Below are positions 40,764 through 49,687 of a stretch of DNA of 64,000 nucleotides, piece after piece. This stretch comes from DASPWW01 sp963803425 (GTDB lineage Bacteria; Actinomycetota; Thermoleophilia; Solirubrobacterales; 70-9). The stretch spans positions 1,736,001 to 1,800,000 of the forward strand of contig CAWDMA010000001.1 in NCBI GenBank assembly GCA_963803425.1, read 5' to 3'. The position numbers and the translations under genes are program-made. The notes beneath the pieces were generated by a model that saw nothing but the letters and a program-made list of their open reading frames with translations, ran no database searches and was not told where the DNA came from. Numbering within the stretch: position 1 is the stretch's first letter; each line of letters opens with the position of its first letter.

Positions 40764-41621
40764 TTGACCGGCTCGAACCGCGCCCTCCCGATCTCCCTCG
40801 TGCTGGGGGCGATCCTGTCCGTGCAGGTGGGCTCGGCGATCGCCACCACGCTCTTCGACGAGGTCGGCCCCGGGGGCGCGGTGTTCCTGCGGATGGCGCT
40901 GGGCGCGATCGTGGTGGTCGCGATATGGCGGCCCACGGCGAGGGCCGCGCGCGGCCGGCTTCTGCTAGTGGCGCTGTTCGCCGTCGCGCTCGCCTGCATG
41001 AACGCCAGCTTCTACGCCGCGATCGACCGGATCCCGCTCGGCCTCGCCGTCACTTTCGAGTTCATCGGCCCGCTCGGGGTGGCGATCGCCGCGTCACGCC
41101 GGTGGCTCGACCTCGTCTGGGCCGGGCTCGCGGCCTCCGGCATCGTGCTGCTCGCGCCGACGCCCGGCGGGTCGTTGGACGCGCTCGGCGTCGCCCTGGC
41201 GTTGACCGCGGGAGGGTTCTGGGCCGTGTACATCGTGGTCACGGCGCGGGTGGGACGCGCCTTCGAGGGCGGCGAGGGGCTGGCGATCGCGATGGCGATC
41301 GCGAGCGTGCTGCTGGCGCCGGTCGGGATCGCGGACGCGGGCGCGGAGCTGGTCGCGCCCGGGGTGCTCGGTGCGGCGCTTGCGGTCGCCACGCTGAGCT
41401 CGGTGATCCCCTACTCGCTCGAGCTTGAGGCGCTGCGGCGGATCCCGCAGCGCACGTTCGGAGTCCTGATGAGCCTGGAGCCGGCGGTCGGCGCCCTCGC
41501 CGGCCTCGCCATCCTCGGCCAGCAGCTGTCCTCCACCGAGGTGGCCGCGGTGGCGCTGGTCGTCGCGGCCAGCGCGGGAGCGCTGGGCAGCGCCGGCACG
41601 CCGCCGCCGGTGGAGGCGTGA
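40764..41621 (+). CDS. EamA/RhaT-family (DMT) transporter
   Basis: 285 residues from TTG 40764. Ten helices in two EamA repeats: ALPISLVLGAILSVQVGSAIATTLF, and later LGVALALTAGGFWAVYIVV with TLSSVIPYSLELEALRRIP, as in RhtA-type threonine/homoserine exporters. A TACGCT hexamer ends 6 nt before the TTG, suggesting a leaderless mRNA. Substrate likely an amino acid or other metabolite (inference). Confidence 0.86.
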   Translation: MTGSNRALPISLVLGAILSVQVGSAIATTLFDEVGPGGAVFLRMALGAIVVVAIWRPTARAARGRLLLVALFAVALACMNASFYAAIDRIPLGLAVTFEFIGPLGVAIAASRRWLDLVWAGLAASGIVLLAPTPGGSLDALGVALALTAGGFWAVYIVVTARVGRAFEGGEGLAIAMAIASVLLAPVGIADAGAELVAPGVLGAALAVATLSSVIPYSLELEALRRIPQRTFGVLMSLEPAVGALAGLAILGQQLSSTEVAAVALVVAASAGALGSAGTPPPVEA

Positions 41622-41625
41622 GCCG

Positions 41626-42618
41626 CTACCTCGTCAGGCGGTCCGGGATGTCGAGGTACTCGAGCACGTTCGAGTAGTGGCCGCCGGGCCGCGGGCCCCC
41701 CTCCATCGCGAACACCCTGCGGCCCCTCGAGGCGCCTCCCAGCCCATGCCGCGGGGTGAGCATCGCGGGCAGCGCCTTCCACCGGTCGGCGGTGGGGTCG
41801 TACAGCTCCGCCGGCGCGATCGTCCCGCTCGCCGCCTCGCCGCCGAACGCGACGATCCTGCCGCGCACCACCGCGGCCGTGAAGCCGCTGCGCGGAGTGT
41901 CGAGCGGCGCGGCGCGAGACCATCTCCGATGCCGCGGGTCGTAAACCTCGACGTCGTCGAGGTTGCCGGGGCGGCCGCCCATCACGTAGATCCGGCCGCC
42001 CAGCTTTGCCCCGGCGACGTGGTTCCGGCCGACGCTCATGTCGGGGCCGTCGCGCCACCGCTTCCGCGCGATGTCGTACACCTCCAGCGAGGTGAGCTCC
42101 CCGGTCCGCCCGTTGGCGCCGGCGGCCGCGTACAGCTTTCCTCGGCGCGCGACCAGCGCGTGCGCGGCGCGCGGGTGGTCGGAAGCCGGCAGCAGCCTCC
42201 ATCGGTCGGTCTCGGGCTCGTAGCGCTGCAGCGCGCTCGTCGCCTCGGTCTGCCGGTCCACCGTGAAGCCGCCGTGCACGTACAGCCTGCCGCGGTAGGC
42301 GGCGGCGGTCGGGTGGTTGACCGCGATCGGCATCGACGCCGGCCGGGCCCACCGATTGCGCCTGATGTCGTACGCCGCGACCGCGTTGGTGGTGACGCCG
42401 CGGGCGTCGTACCCGCCGACGACGAACACGCGCCGGCCGATCCGCGCCGCCGCCACTTCGCTGCGGACGAGCGGGCTCGATGTGAGCGAGAGCCACCGAT
42501 CGGTGGAGGCCGCCGCGACGTGATTGCCGACGGGCCACGTCGCGGCCAATACGACCCCGGCGAGCACCAGGACACCCGCTGCGGCGGCGAGCGCCGCGCG
42601 ACGTGCGATCTCCGACAC
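41626..42618 (-). CDS. membrane-anchored/secreted Kelch-repeat protein
   Basis: 330 residues, GTG start. N-terminal hydrophobic segment (AALAAAAGVLVLAGVVLAA) then six Kelch blades recognised by their GG strands: RVFVVGGY, RLYVHGGF, KLYAAAGA, RIYVMGGR, RIVAFGGE and RVFAMEGG, each followed by a YD-x-RRxRW-type turn. A six-bladed propeller outside the membrane, probably a binding platform or glycan-active relative. A GATACT hexamer 6 nt upstream of the GTG suggests leaderless transcription. Four nt separate its stop from the transporter's. Confidence 0.85.
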   Translation of the reverse strand: MSEIARRAALAAAAGVLVLAGVVLAATWPVGNHVAAASTDRWLSLTSSPLVRSEVAAARIGRRVFVVGGYDARGVTTNAVAAYDIRRNRWARPASMPIAVNHPTAAAYRGRLYVHGGFTVDRQTEATSALQRYEPETDRWRLLPASDHPRAAHALVARRGKLYAAAGANGRTGELTSLEVYDIARKRWRDGPDMSVGRNHVAGAKLGGRIYVMGGRPGNLDDVEVYDPRHRRWSRAAPLDTPRSGFTAAVVRGRIVAFGGEAASGTIAPAELYDPTADRWKALPAMLTPRHGLGGASRGRRVFAMEGGPRPGGHYSNVLEYLDIPDRLTR

Positions 42619-42673
42619 GCGGTGAGTATCGCGTCTCTCATTTCGGCTGGCGGGGAGCTCATACTTCAGTTTG

Positions 42674-42679
42674 TATAGT
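42674..42679 (+). promoter_or_regulatory. -10 box for leaderless ABC exporter mRNA
   Basis: TATAGT lies 7 nt before the ATG at 42687 in an A/T-rich patch; the predicted transcript would start at that ATG. No good -35 or ribosome-binding site is seen. Confidence 0.45.
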
Positions 42680-42686
42680 CATGGGG

Positions 42687-44456
42687 ATGTCCACCTTCTG
42701 GCGGCTGCTCGGCTTCCTGCGCCCGTACCGGCGCGCGACGATCTGGTCGCTGGTGCTCGCCTCCGCTGCGATGGGGATGACCGTCGCGATCCCGGCGCTG
42801 GTGGGCTCCGGCGTGGACGCGATCGAGAACCAGGACCGCTCGGCGCTGCTCCCGGTCATGCTCGCGATCCTCGGAGCCGGCGTGCTGCGACTCGGGCTGA
42901 CGGTGAGCCGGCGTGTGATCGCGGGCAAGGTCTCGCTCGGCGTCGAGCTCGACCTTCGGAACGTCTTCTACCGGCACCTCCAGGTGCTAGAGCTCGGCTT
43001 CTTCGACGCCCAGCAGACCGGGCAGCTGATGTCGCGGGCAACCGTCGACCTGCAGGCGATCCGGTTCTTCCTCGGGTACGGGTTGATCTTCATCACCCAG
43101 AACGCGCTCACGATCCTGCTCGCAAGCACCGTGATGATCGCGATCAAGCCGTGGCTGGCGGCGCTCGCGTTGCTGCCGGTCCCGGTGGTCGTGTGGTCCG
43201 CCGCGCGCTACAACCGCAGCAACCGGCCGGCGCTGCAGGAGGTGCAGCAGCGGCTCGCGGAGCTCACGGCGGACGCCGAGGAGGGCGTCACCGGGATCCG
43301 GATCGTGAAGGCGTTCGCGCGAGAGCAGCACCAGATGGCGCGCTTCCGCCGCTCGGTCGGCCGCCTGTTCGACCAGAACATGTACTCGACCCGGCTGCGC
43401 GCGTTCTACAACCCGCTGCTCGGGTTCCTTCCCAACCTCGGTCTGGTCGCGGTTCTGCTGATCGGCGGCCAGCAGGTGATCGACGGCGGGCTCAGCCTCG
43501 GTGATTTCAGCGCCTTCTACATCTACATGCTGATGCTCACCTTCCCGATGCGGATGCTCGGGATCGCGCTGGGGATGTCGCAGCGCGCGATCGCCGGCGG
43601 GAACCGGCTGTTCGAGATCCTCGACCGGGAGCCGCGGATCACCAGCCCGCCCGGCGCGCCGCCGCTCCCGGAGGGCACGGGGCGGGTCGAGATGGAGCGG
43701 GTCTCCCTCGCCTACGACGGTGCCGACGCAGCCTTGGAGGACATCGACCTGAACGTCGACGCGGGACGGACGGTCGCCCTGGTCGGCCCAACCGGCTCCG
43801 GCAAGACGAGCCTGGTGGCGCTGCTGGCGCGGCTGTACGACCCGAGTCGCGGCGCGGTCCTGATCGACGGCGTCGACATTCGCCAGGTCGACGTCGCCTC
43901 GCTGCGGTCCCAGATCGCGTTCGTCGCCGACGAGAGCTTCCTGTTCTCGGCGAGCGTCGCCGACAACATCGCCTACGCGCGCCCCGACGCGAGCCGGGAG
44001 GAGATCGAGCTGGCGGCTCGGCGGGCACAGGCCGACGGCTTCATTCGGGAGCTCCCGGACGGCTACGGGACCGAGATCGGCGAGCGCGGCCTGACGCTCT
44101 CGGGTGGGCAGCGCCAGCGGATCGCGATCGCGCGTGCGCTGCTCGCCGACCCGAGGATCCTGATCCTCGACGACGCGACGTCGTCGGTCGACGCGCGAAC
44201 CGAGGCGCTGATCCGCGACGGCCTGCGCGAGGCGATGGCCGGGCGGACTACGTTCATCGTCGCCCACCGGCTCTCGACCGTCTCGCTGGCCGACGAGATC
44301 GTCGTCATGGACGAGGGCAGGATCGTCGACCGGGGAAGCCACGAGGAGCTGCTGGAGCGGTGCCCGCTGTACGCCGAGCTCGCCGACAAGGGGCTCGAGG
44401 ACCAGGTCTTCCTGCAGCGCGACCTGGAGCGGCGCGAGGAGGTGGCCAGGCTGTGA
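42687..44456 (+). CDS. ABC exporter half-transporter, degenerate ATPase site
   Basis: 589 residues from ATG 42687 (an ATG 6 nt upstream is also possible). Six-helix exporter domain then NBD: Walker A GPTGSGKT, intact signature LSGGQRQR, Walker B ILILDDATS, where the catalytic Glu is Asp496, H-loop AHRLSTV. This Asp is the hallmark of the degenerate site in heterodimeric exporters such as TM287/288. Stop overlaps the next gene's GTG, so the two halves form one heterodimer. Multidrug or lipid export is likely, substrate unknown. Confidence 0.93.
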   Translation: MSTFWRLLGFLRPYRRATIWSLVLASAAMGMTVAIPALVGSGVDAIENQDRSALLPVMLAILGAGVLRLGLTVSRRVIAGKVSLGVELDLRNVFYRHLQVLELGFFDAQQTGQLMSRATVDLQAIRFFLGYGLIFITQNALTILLASTVMIAIKPWLAALALLPVPVVVWSAARYNRSNRPALQEVQQRLAELTADAEEGVTGIRIVKAFAREQHQMARFRRSVGRLFDQNMYSTRLRAFYNPLLGFLPNLGLVAVLLIGGQQVIDGGLSLGDFSAFYIYMLMLTFPMRMLGIALGMSQRAIAGGNRLFEILDREPRITSPPGAPPLPEGTGRVEMERVSLAYDGADAALEDIDLNVDAGRTVALVGPTGSGKTSLVALLARLYDPSRGAVLIDGVDIRQVDVASLRSQIAFVADESFLFSASVADNIAYARPDASREEIELAARRAQADGFIRELPDGYGTEIGERGLTLSGGQRQRIAIARALLADPRILILDDATSSVDARTEALIRDGLREAMAGRTTFIVAHRLSTVSLADEIVVMDEGRIVDRGSHEELLERCPLYAELADKGLEDQVFLQRDLERREEVARL

Positions 44457-46297
44457 GCGAGGAGACGAAGGAGCGGCATCCGTTCGAGCGGATTTGGCTG
44501 CTGACAAACGACCTGTGGCGGCTGGCGCGCGGCGAGGACGAGCGTGGGCGCAAGGTCCGGTGGCTGCTCGGCTTGCTCCGCCCCTACCGCGGCAAGGTGG
44601 CCCTGATGCTCGTCGCCCTGGTCGCCGCGACCGCGGCCGGGCTGGCCCCGCCGTACCTGGTCGGGAAGGCGATCGACTCGGGGATCCAGGCCGACGATCT
44701 CTCGGCGCTGAGGTGGATCGTGGCCGCCTTCCTCGCGACGGCGCTCGTGTACTGGGCCGCCAGCTACGCGGAGACCTACCTTGTCGGATGGGTGGGCCAG
44801 CGGGCGCTGACCGACCTCCGCCAGCGGATCTTCGCCCACCTGCAGGCGATGTCGATCGGGTTCTTCACCAGGCGCAAGCCCGGGGTGCTGATCTCGCGGC
44901 TGACCAACGACGTGCAGGCGCTCGACAGCCTCGTCACCGACGGGATCGTCACCCTGTTCTCGAGCCTTCTGACGCTGTTCGGGGTGGTGGCGATCATGCT
45001 CCTGCTCGACGTCAGGCTGGCGCTGATCACCTTCCTCACCTTCCCGCTGCTGGCGATCGCCAGCATCGTGTTCAGGGTCGTCGCTGCGAACGCCTACAAG
45101 CTCACCCGGGTGAAGATCGCCAACATCACCGCGCACCTGCAGGAGACCCTGAGCGGGGTGCGGGTGGTGCGCAGCTTCGCCCAGGAACCCCGGCACGTGC
45201 AGCGGATGGACGTGCTGAACCAGGAGAACTACGACGCGAACATGAAGACCGTCTATCTGAACGCGTCGTACTTCCCGGCGGTCGAGCTGCTGTCGGCGAT
45301 CGGGACGGCCGTGATCATCCTGTACGGCGGCTACCAGTCGGTCAACGGTGCGATCGCGATCGGCGTCGTTGTCGCATTCATCGGCTACCTGCAGACGTTC
45401 TTCGATCCGATCCAGCAGATCTCGCAGCTGTACACGACCTACCAGCAGGGAATGGCGGCGCTGGACAAGATCTTTGACCTGCTCGACACCGAGCCGGAGA
45501 TGGTCGACGCAGACGACGCGATCGATCCCGGGACGCTGCGCGGCGAGATCGCGCTCGAGGACGTGTCGTTCTCGTACGCCGACGCCCCGGACGCCGCCTC
45601 CGCCGCGGAGTGGGCGCTGCGCGACGTCGACATGCACGTCGCCGCCGGCCAGACGGTCGCGCTGGTCGGCGAGACGGGCGCCGGCAAGTCGACGCTGGCG
45701 AAGCTGGTCGCGCGCTTCTACGACCCGCAGCGGGGCCGGGTGATGGTGGACGGCCGCGACGTCCGCGACCTGAAGGCGATCTGCCTCCGGAGCCAGCTCG
45801 GGATCGTGCCTCAGGAGGGCTTCCTGTTCTCGGGCAGCGTGCGCGAGAACATCGCGTTCGGGCGCCCGGACGCCTCCGAGGAGGAGATCCGGGCGGCGGC
45901 GGCCGCGGTGGGCGCGGACGGGTTCATCGCCGGCCTGCCGGAGGGCTACGAGACCGAGGTCGGGGAGCGCGGCGTCCACCTGTCCGCGGGCCAGCGCCAG
46001 CTGGTCGCGTTCGCGCGGGCGCTGCTCGCAGAGCCACGGATCCTGATCCTGGACGAGGCCACCTCCTCAGTCGACGTGCGCACCGAGCGACAGATCGAGC
46101 GAGCGCTGGAGCGGCTGCTGGTCGGCCGGACCGCGATCGTGATCGCGCACCGGCTGTCGACGATCAGGAGGGCGGCGCGGATCGTGGTGATGGAGAACGG
46201 ACAGATCGTCGAGCAGGGCACCCACGAGGAGCTGATCGACGCCCGCGGCCAGTACGCCGGCCTATACGGCGCGTGGGCGGAGCGCTCCGCGGCGTGA
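44453..46297 (+). CDS. ABC exporter half-transporter, catalytic partner
   Basis: 614 residues from GTG 44453. Six-helix domain preceded by a 40-residue cytosolic N-terminus; NBD with Walker A GETGAGKS, Walker B LILDEATS (catalytic Glu535), H-loop AHRLST, but a variant signature LSAGQRQL. Together with Asp496 of the partner, this places one canonical and one degenerate ATP site in the heterodimer. Translationally coupled to the first half. Confidence 0.94.
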   Translation: MSEETKERHPFERIWLLTNDLWRLARGEDERGRKVRWLLGLLRPYRGKVALMLVALVAATAAGLAPPYLVGKAIDSGIQADDLSALRWIVAAFLATALVYWAASYAETYLVGWVGQRALTDLRQRIFAHLQAMSIGFFTRRKPGVLISRLTNDVQALDSLVTDGIVTLFSSLLTLFGVVAIMLLLDVRLALITFLTFPLLAIASIVFRVVAANAYKLTRVKIANITAHLQETLSGVRVVRSFAQEPRHVQRMDVLNQENYDANMKTVYLNASYFPAVELLSAIGTAVIILYGGYQSVNGAIAIGVVVAFIGYLQTFFDPIQQISQLYTTYQQGMAALDKIFDLLDTEPEMVDADDAIDPGTLRGEIALEDVSFSYADAPDAASAAEWALRDVDMHVAAGQTVALVGETGAGKSTLAKLVARFYDPQRGRVMVDGRDVRDLKAICLRSQLGIVPQEGFLFSGSVRENIAFGRPDASEEEIRAAAAAVGADGFIAGLPEGYETEVGERGVHLSAGQRQLVAFARALLAEPRILILDEATSSVDVRTERQIERALERLLVGRTAIVIAHRLSTIRRAARIVVMENGQIVEQGTHEELIDARGQYAGLYGAWAERSAA

Positions 46298-46324
46298 GCC
46301 CGGAGCCGCGCCGCGCGGCGGCCG

Positions 46325-47005
46325 CTACGGGCTGATCCCGCCCGTACCGCCGGTCCCGCCCGTACCGCCGGTCCCGCCCGTACCGCCGGTCCCGCCCGAG
46401 TCGGGAGCAGGCGCCGGCTCGGGCGTGACGGGGGTGGCCGGGGCCTGGTCGGTGGGGGCGGGCGCGACCGTCGAGCCGCCGGTGCCGGTGCCGCCGGTGG
46501 TGGTCGCGTCGGCTTCACGGCCGCACTTCTTGAACCCGTACTCGTCGGCCGACGACAGGATCTGGCCGCGGATCGACGACTCCTCCGCTTCGAGCTGGGC
46601 GACCGCCGCGGTGTCGCCGCGATCGGCGGCGAGCTGCTGCTTCTTGAGGTTGCCCGAAAGCTGCTGGAGCCCGTCGATGAAGTCGTTCAGCGTCGACTTG
46701 TCCGCGCTCGGGGCATCGACGTGCTTGATCTGATCGAGCTCGCCGGAGACGATGTCGGCCTCGTCGGAGATCTGGCTCGACGTGTTCGTGCCGGCCGTGC
46801 TGGAGAGGTTGGCGACCGCGATGTTCGCCTCCTCGCAGGCGTTGTCGACCTGCTTGATGAACGCGGGCTGGCTGAGCGCCTCCGCCTGTTGCGTCTGCGT
46901 CGTCACCGGCACGATCGGCGCGTTGTTGTCGCCGCCGCAGGCGACGACCGCGCCCGCGAGCAGAGCGCCCACGAACGCTGCTGCCACCACGTACCAAACC
47001 CGCAT
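46325..47005 (-). CDS. lipoprotein with Gly-Gly-Thr repeat tail
   Basis: 226 residues. Signal peptide and lipobox VVACGG (Cys23). Helical middle (about 45-165) with two cysteines, C57 in NACEEAN and one in KKCGREA, probably disulfide-linked. Then a Pro/Ala linker and a GGT repeat tail. Common actinobacterial four-helix lipoprotein layout; no known function. Convergent with the ABC exporter. Confidence 0.75.
   Translation of the reverse strand: MRVWYVVAAAFVGALLAGAVVACGGDNNAPIVPVTTQTQQAEALSQPAFIKQVDNACEEANIAVANLSSTAGTNTSSQISDEADIVSGELDQIKHVDAPSADKSTLNDFIDGLQQLSGNLKKQQLAADRGDTAAVAQLEAEESSIRGQILSSADEYGFKKCGREADATTTGGTGTGGSTVAPAPTDQAPATPVTPEPAPAPDSGGTGGTGGTGGTGGTGGTGGISP
46337..46390 (-). repeat. 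three perfect 18-bp tandem repeats
   Basis: Units at 46337-46354, 46355-46372 and 46373-46390 are identical and encode GGTGGT of the lipoprotein tail. Confidence 0.88.
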
Positions 47006-47124
47006 GGAACGGCTAGGTTAGCGATGGTCGGGGGGGCTGAAGGGATGCCGCTCGATCCCTGGGCGCCGCCGTGCGTGGCCTTCGATGGCCGTTGCGTCCC
47101 CCCTTAGTCCTCGGAGACGCGGCA

Positions 47125-47196
47125 CTGGGGATCCTGGGCTCGAACCAGGACTACGGGTACCAGAAACCCGCGTGCTGCCAATTACACCAATCCCCA
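47125..47196 (-). tRNA. tRNA-Gln (CTG)
   Basis: 72-nt cloverleaf: acceptor TGGGGAT/ATCCCCA, D-arm GTGT/GCAC, anticodon stem CGGGT/ACCCG with loop TTCTGGT (anticodon CTG), T-arm CCTGG-TTCGAGC-CCAGG, discriminator G, no encoded CCA. The U1-A72 first pair is typical of bacterial glutamine tRNA. It stands alone between a lipoprotein and a flavoprotein gene. Confidence 0.95.
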
Positions 47197-47250
47197 ACCG
47201 GTGCGTTTCTACGATATCGACCCCCCGCGCGATGGCGGGAGGGGCGACCC

Positions 47251-48486
47251 CTACCCCACCCCGTCCAGGTCGCTGCCCGCGTCCGCGAGGTGGTCCCGCG
47301 CCCCGGACACGTCGGCCCCCGACTCGATCAAGCGGCGGGCGTGCATGAGATCGTCGGAGCGGCCCACGCTGAGCGCCCCGGCGACCCGGCCGTCCTTCAG
47401 GTGCCACGCGCTGAACTCGCCCGCGTCGACGTCGCCGCGCCGCACGACCTCGTCCCACTCGCTCGCCGGCCCGACGTACTCGAGGCTCGCCCAGTCGGCG
47501 AGATCGCTGAAGAAGTAGGGCACCACCCGGTAGGGCTCCTGCTCGCCGAGCATCGCCGCGGCGGCGTACTGCCCCTGGTTCAGGGCGACGTCCCAGTGCT
47601 CAACTCGGAGCCGGCGACCGTGCACGACGCTCTCGTACGAGCACAGGTCGCCCGCCGCATAGATCCCCTCCACCGAGGTCTGCAGGCGGGCGTCGCAAAC
47701 CACTCCGTCGTCGACATCGAGCCCGGCGCGGCCGGCGAGCCGGACGTCCGGGTGCACCCCCGCCCCCACCACGACGGCATCTCCCTCGATCTCGAGCCCG
47801 GACTTCGTCCGCACCCCGGCCACCCGGCCCTCGCCGACGAACGCCTCCAGCTCCTCGCCGCCGATCAGCTCGACCCCGTTCGAGGCGAGCACGTCGTGGA
47901 AGTAGCGCCCCACCTCCACGCCGAACCCCCGCGACATCGCCACCTCCTCGAGCATCACCATCGTGCACCGCGTCCCCTTCGCGGTCAGCGAGGCGGCCAC
48001 CTCGCTCGCGATGTAGCTGCCGCCGATCAGGATCACGTGGTCGGCGCGCTCCGCGTCCTCGCGGATCTCGTCCGAGGTCTTCAGCGTCCGCAGGTAGTGG
48101 ATCCCCTCCAGCTCGGTCCCTTCGACCCGGAGGATGCGGACATCCGCACCAGTCGCGATCAGCGCCTGCTCGAACGCGACCTCCTCCTTCGGCATGAGCT
48201 TCGCGACCCGCTCGGTCGCGTCCAGCGACATCACGTTCGTCGCTGTGCGCAGGTCCACGCCGTTGTCCTCATACCACTCCTCCGGATGAACGAACGCGTC
48301 GGACTCCCCGCTCTCGCCCCGCAGGTACTCCTTCGAGAGCGGCGGGCGCTCGTACGGCGGGTGCGGCTCGCGCCCGACCAGCAGCACGTCCCCGTCGGCG
48401 CCCCGCCTGCGCAGCTCCGCGGCGCAGTGGGCGCCCGCCATCCCGCCGCCGACGATCAGGTAGGAGACCTCGCGCCGCGCGTTCAC
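47251..48486 (-). CDS. FAD-dependent ferredoxin/rubredoxin reductase-type oxidoreductase
   Basis: 411 residues. FAD motif VSYLIVGGGMAGAHCAAELR, NAD motif HVILIGGSYIASEVAASL, and second FAD motif VEGIYAAGDLCSY, as in dioxygenase ferredoxin reductase/AIF-like enzymes. C-terminal dimerization domain has HWDVALNQGQYAAAAMLGE. Likely NAD(P)H:ferredoxin or rubredoxin reductase. Its GTG/ATG region lies just after the RCK gene, 4 nt apart; a role with the cation genes is not evident. Confidence 0.88.
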   Translation of the reverse strand: MNARREVSYLIVGGGMAGAHCAAELRRRGADGDVLLVGREPHPPYERPPLSKEYLRGESGESDAFVHPEEWYEDNGVDLRTATNVMSLDATERVAKLMPKEEVAFEQALIATGADVRILRVEGTELEGIHYLRTLKTSDEIREDAERADHVILIGGSYIASEVAASLTAKGTRCTMVMLEEVAMSRGFGVEVGRYFHDVLASNGVELIGGEELEAFVGEGRVAGVRTKSGLEIEGDAVVVGAGVHPDVRLAGRAGLDVDDGVVCDARLQTSVEGIYAAGDLCSYESVVHGRRLRVEHWDVALNQGQYAAAAMLGEQEPYRVVPYFFSDLADWASLEYVGPASEWDEVVRRGDVDAGEFSAWHLKDGRVAGALSVGRSDDLMHARRLIESGADVSGARDHLADAGSDLDGVG

Positions 48487-48490
48487 GCCG

Positions 48491-49177
48491 CTACACCCCC
48501 GCCCCGTCGGCGCCGCCGAACACGGCCTTCAGGTCCTCCTCGACGCCGGGGTCGAGCACGGCGAGCACCTCGTCGCCGGACTCGAGCACCGTGTCGGGAC
48601 CCGGCACGAACCCGCGTCCCTCGCGCAGCACCGAGATCAGCAGCGTCCCGTCGGGCATCTCCAGGTCCCCCACCCGGCGACCGGCGACCTGCGAGTCGGA
48701 CGCCAGCAGCAGCTCGATGATCTCGAGTCGCTCCTGCGGCAGGTCGAGCAGGTGGACCAGCCCGTACTCGGGAACCTCGTGCTCGATCACGCGCAGGATC
48801 AGGTCCGTGGCCGACACAGACGGCCGGATCCCGAGCAGCTCGAACCACGGTCGGTTGCGAGGGTTGTTGACCCGGGCGATGATCCGGTCGACCAGGTACT
48901 TCTCCTTCGCGACCTGGCAGATCAGCATGTTGTCCTCGTCGTCCCCGGTGACCGCGATCACCAGGTCGGCGCGCGAGATCCCGGCCCGCTCCAGCACCCA
49001 CAGCTCGCTCGCGTCCCCGTACTGGATGTTGTGCTCGAGCTCCTGCTCGACCGCGACGTAGCGCTCCCGGTCACCCTCGATCACCGTCACCTCGTGGTCC
49101 TTCTCGAGCAGCTCGCGGGCGAGGTTCCACCCCACCTTCCCCGCCCCGACGATGATCACGTACATCGGCTCGGACAT
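48491..49177 (-). CDS. TrkA/RCK K+ regulatory protein (CeoC/CeoB-like), full-length
   Basis: 228 residues. RCK N-domain with Rossmann motif MYVIIVGAGKVGWNLARELLEK and DASELWVLERAGISRADLVIAVTGDDEDNMLICQVAK, and a TrkA_C (RCK-C) domain from about 145 (GRRVGDLEMPDGTLLISVLREG). Binds NAD(H)/nucleotides and gates K+ uptake systems. Arranged with a shorter RCK protein and an APC permease like the mycobacterial Rv2690c-ceoB-ceoC cluster; no TrkH/KtrB pore gene is present. Confidence 0.9.
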   Translation of the reverse strand: MSEPMYVIIVGAGKVGWNLARELLEKDHEVTVIEGDRERYVAVEQELEHNIQYGDASELWVLERAGISRADLVIAVTGDDEDNMLICQVAKEKYLVDRIIARVNNPRNRPWFELLGIRPSVSATDLILRVIEHEVPEYGLVHLLDLPQERLEIIELLLASDSQVAGRRVGDLEMPDGTLLISVLREGRGFVPGPDTVLESGDEVLAVLDPGVEEDLKAVFGGADGAGV

Positions 49178-49179
49178 GG

Positions 49180-49653
49180 CTACCCGGGTTCACCTCCGGC
49201 CGGCGCCGGGTTGCGGATCCGGTGCTTCGCGGCCGCCTCCTGGACCTCGGTCTGCAGCATGTCGATTGCGACCCGAGTCGGGGAGATCGTGTGCAGGCCC
49301 TGCTGCTCGTACCACTCGGCCCGGAGCGGGTCGAGCACCCGCGCGATCACCGTCGGCACGTTGAACCGCCGCTTCGCGATCTGCGCGATCACGATGTTCG
49401 TGTTGTCCCCGTCGGTGGCGGCGACGAACGCGTCGGCGCGCTCGATCCCGGCGGCGAGCAGCGCGTCCACCTCGAGCGCGGTGCCGACGGTGAAGTGGCC
49501 GCCCCCGTCCTCCCAGGAGCGGTCCAGCCCGACCGCCAGCCGCGCCTGCGACTCGGGGTCCTCGTCGAGGCACGACACCTCGTGACCCTCCTTCAGCATC
49601 GCTCGGGCCAGCGATGAGCCGACCCGCCCTGCGCCCACGACGAGGATGAACAT
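49180..49653 (-). CDS. TrkA-N/RCK protein lacking the C-domain
   Basis: 157 residues. Rossmann RCK-N domain with FILVVGAGRVGSSLARAMLKEG and DAFVAATDGDNTNIVIAQIAKRRF, but no RCK-C ligand domain, in contrast to the 228-residue partner. The two probably form a hetero-oligomeric ring. A TAAGAT -10 hexamer ends 6 nt before the ATG, so this gene and its partner (2-nt gap) probably start with a leaderless mRNA. Confidence 0.88.
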   Translation of the reverse strand: MFILVVGAGRVGSSLARAMLKEGHEVSCLDEDPESQARLAVGLDRSWEDGGGHFTVGTALEVDALLAAGIERADAFVAATDGDNTNIVIAQIAKRRFNVPTVIARVLDPLRAEWYEQQGLHTISPTRVAIDMLQTEVQEAAAKHRIRNPAPAGGEPG

Positions 49654-49659
49654 GGGCTG

Positions 49660-49665
49660 ATCTTA
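49660..49665 (-). promoter_or_regulatory. -10 box for leaderless RCK operon
   Basis: TAAGAT, 6 nt upstream of the ATG at 49653. No clear -35 element. Confidence 0.4.
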
Positions 49666-49687
49666 GTCCGCGGGAAGCACCGGTCGT

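Noticed and set aside
46308..46320. Palindrome between the ABC exporter and lipoprotein genes
   Set aside because: About 12 bp without loop in very GC-rich DNA; not convincing as a terminator.
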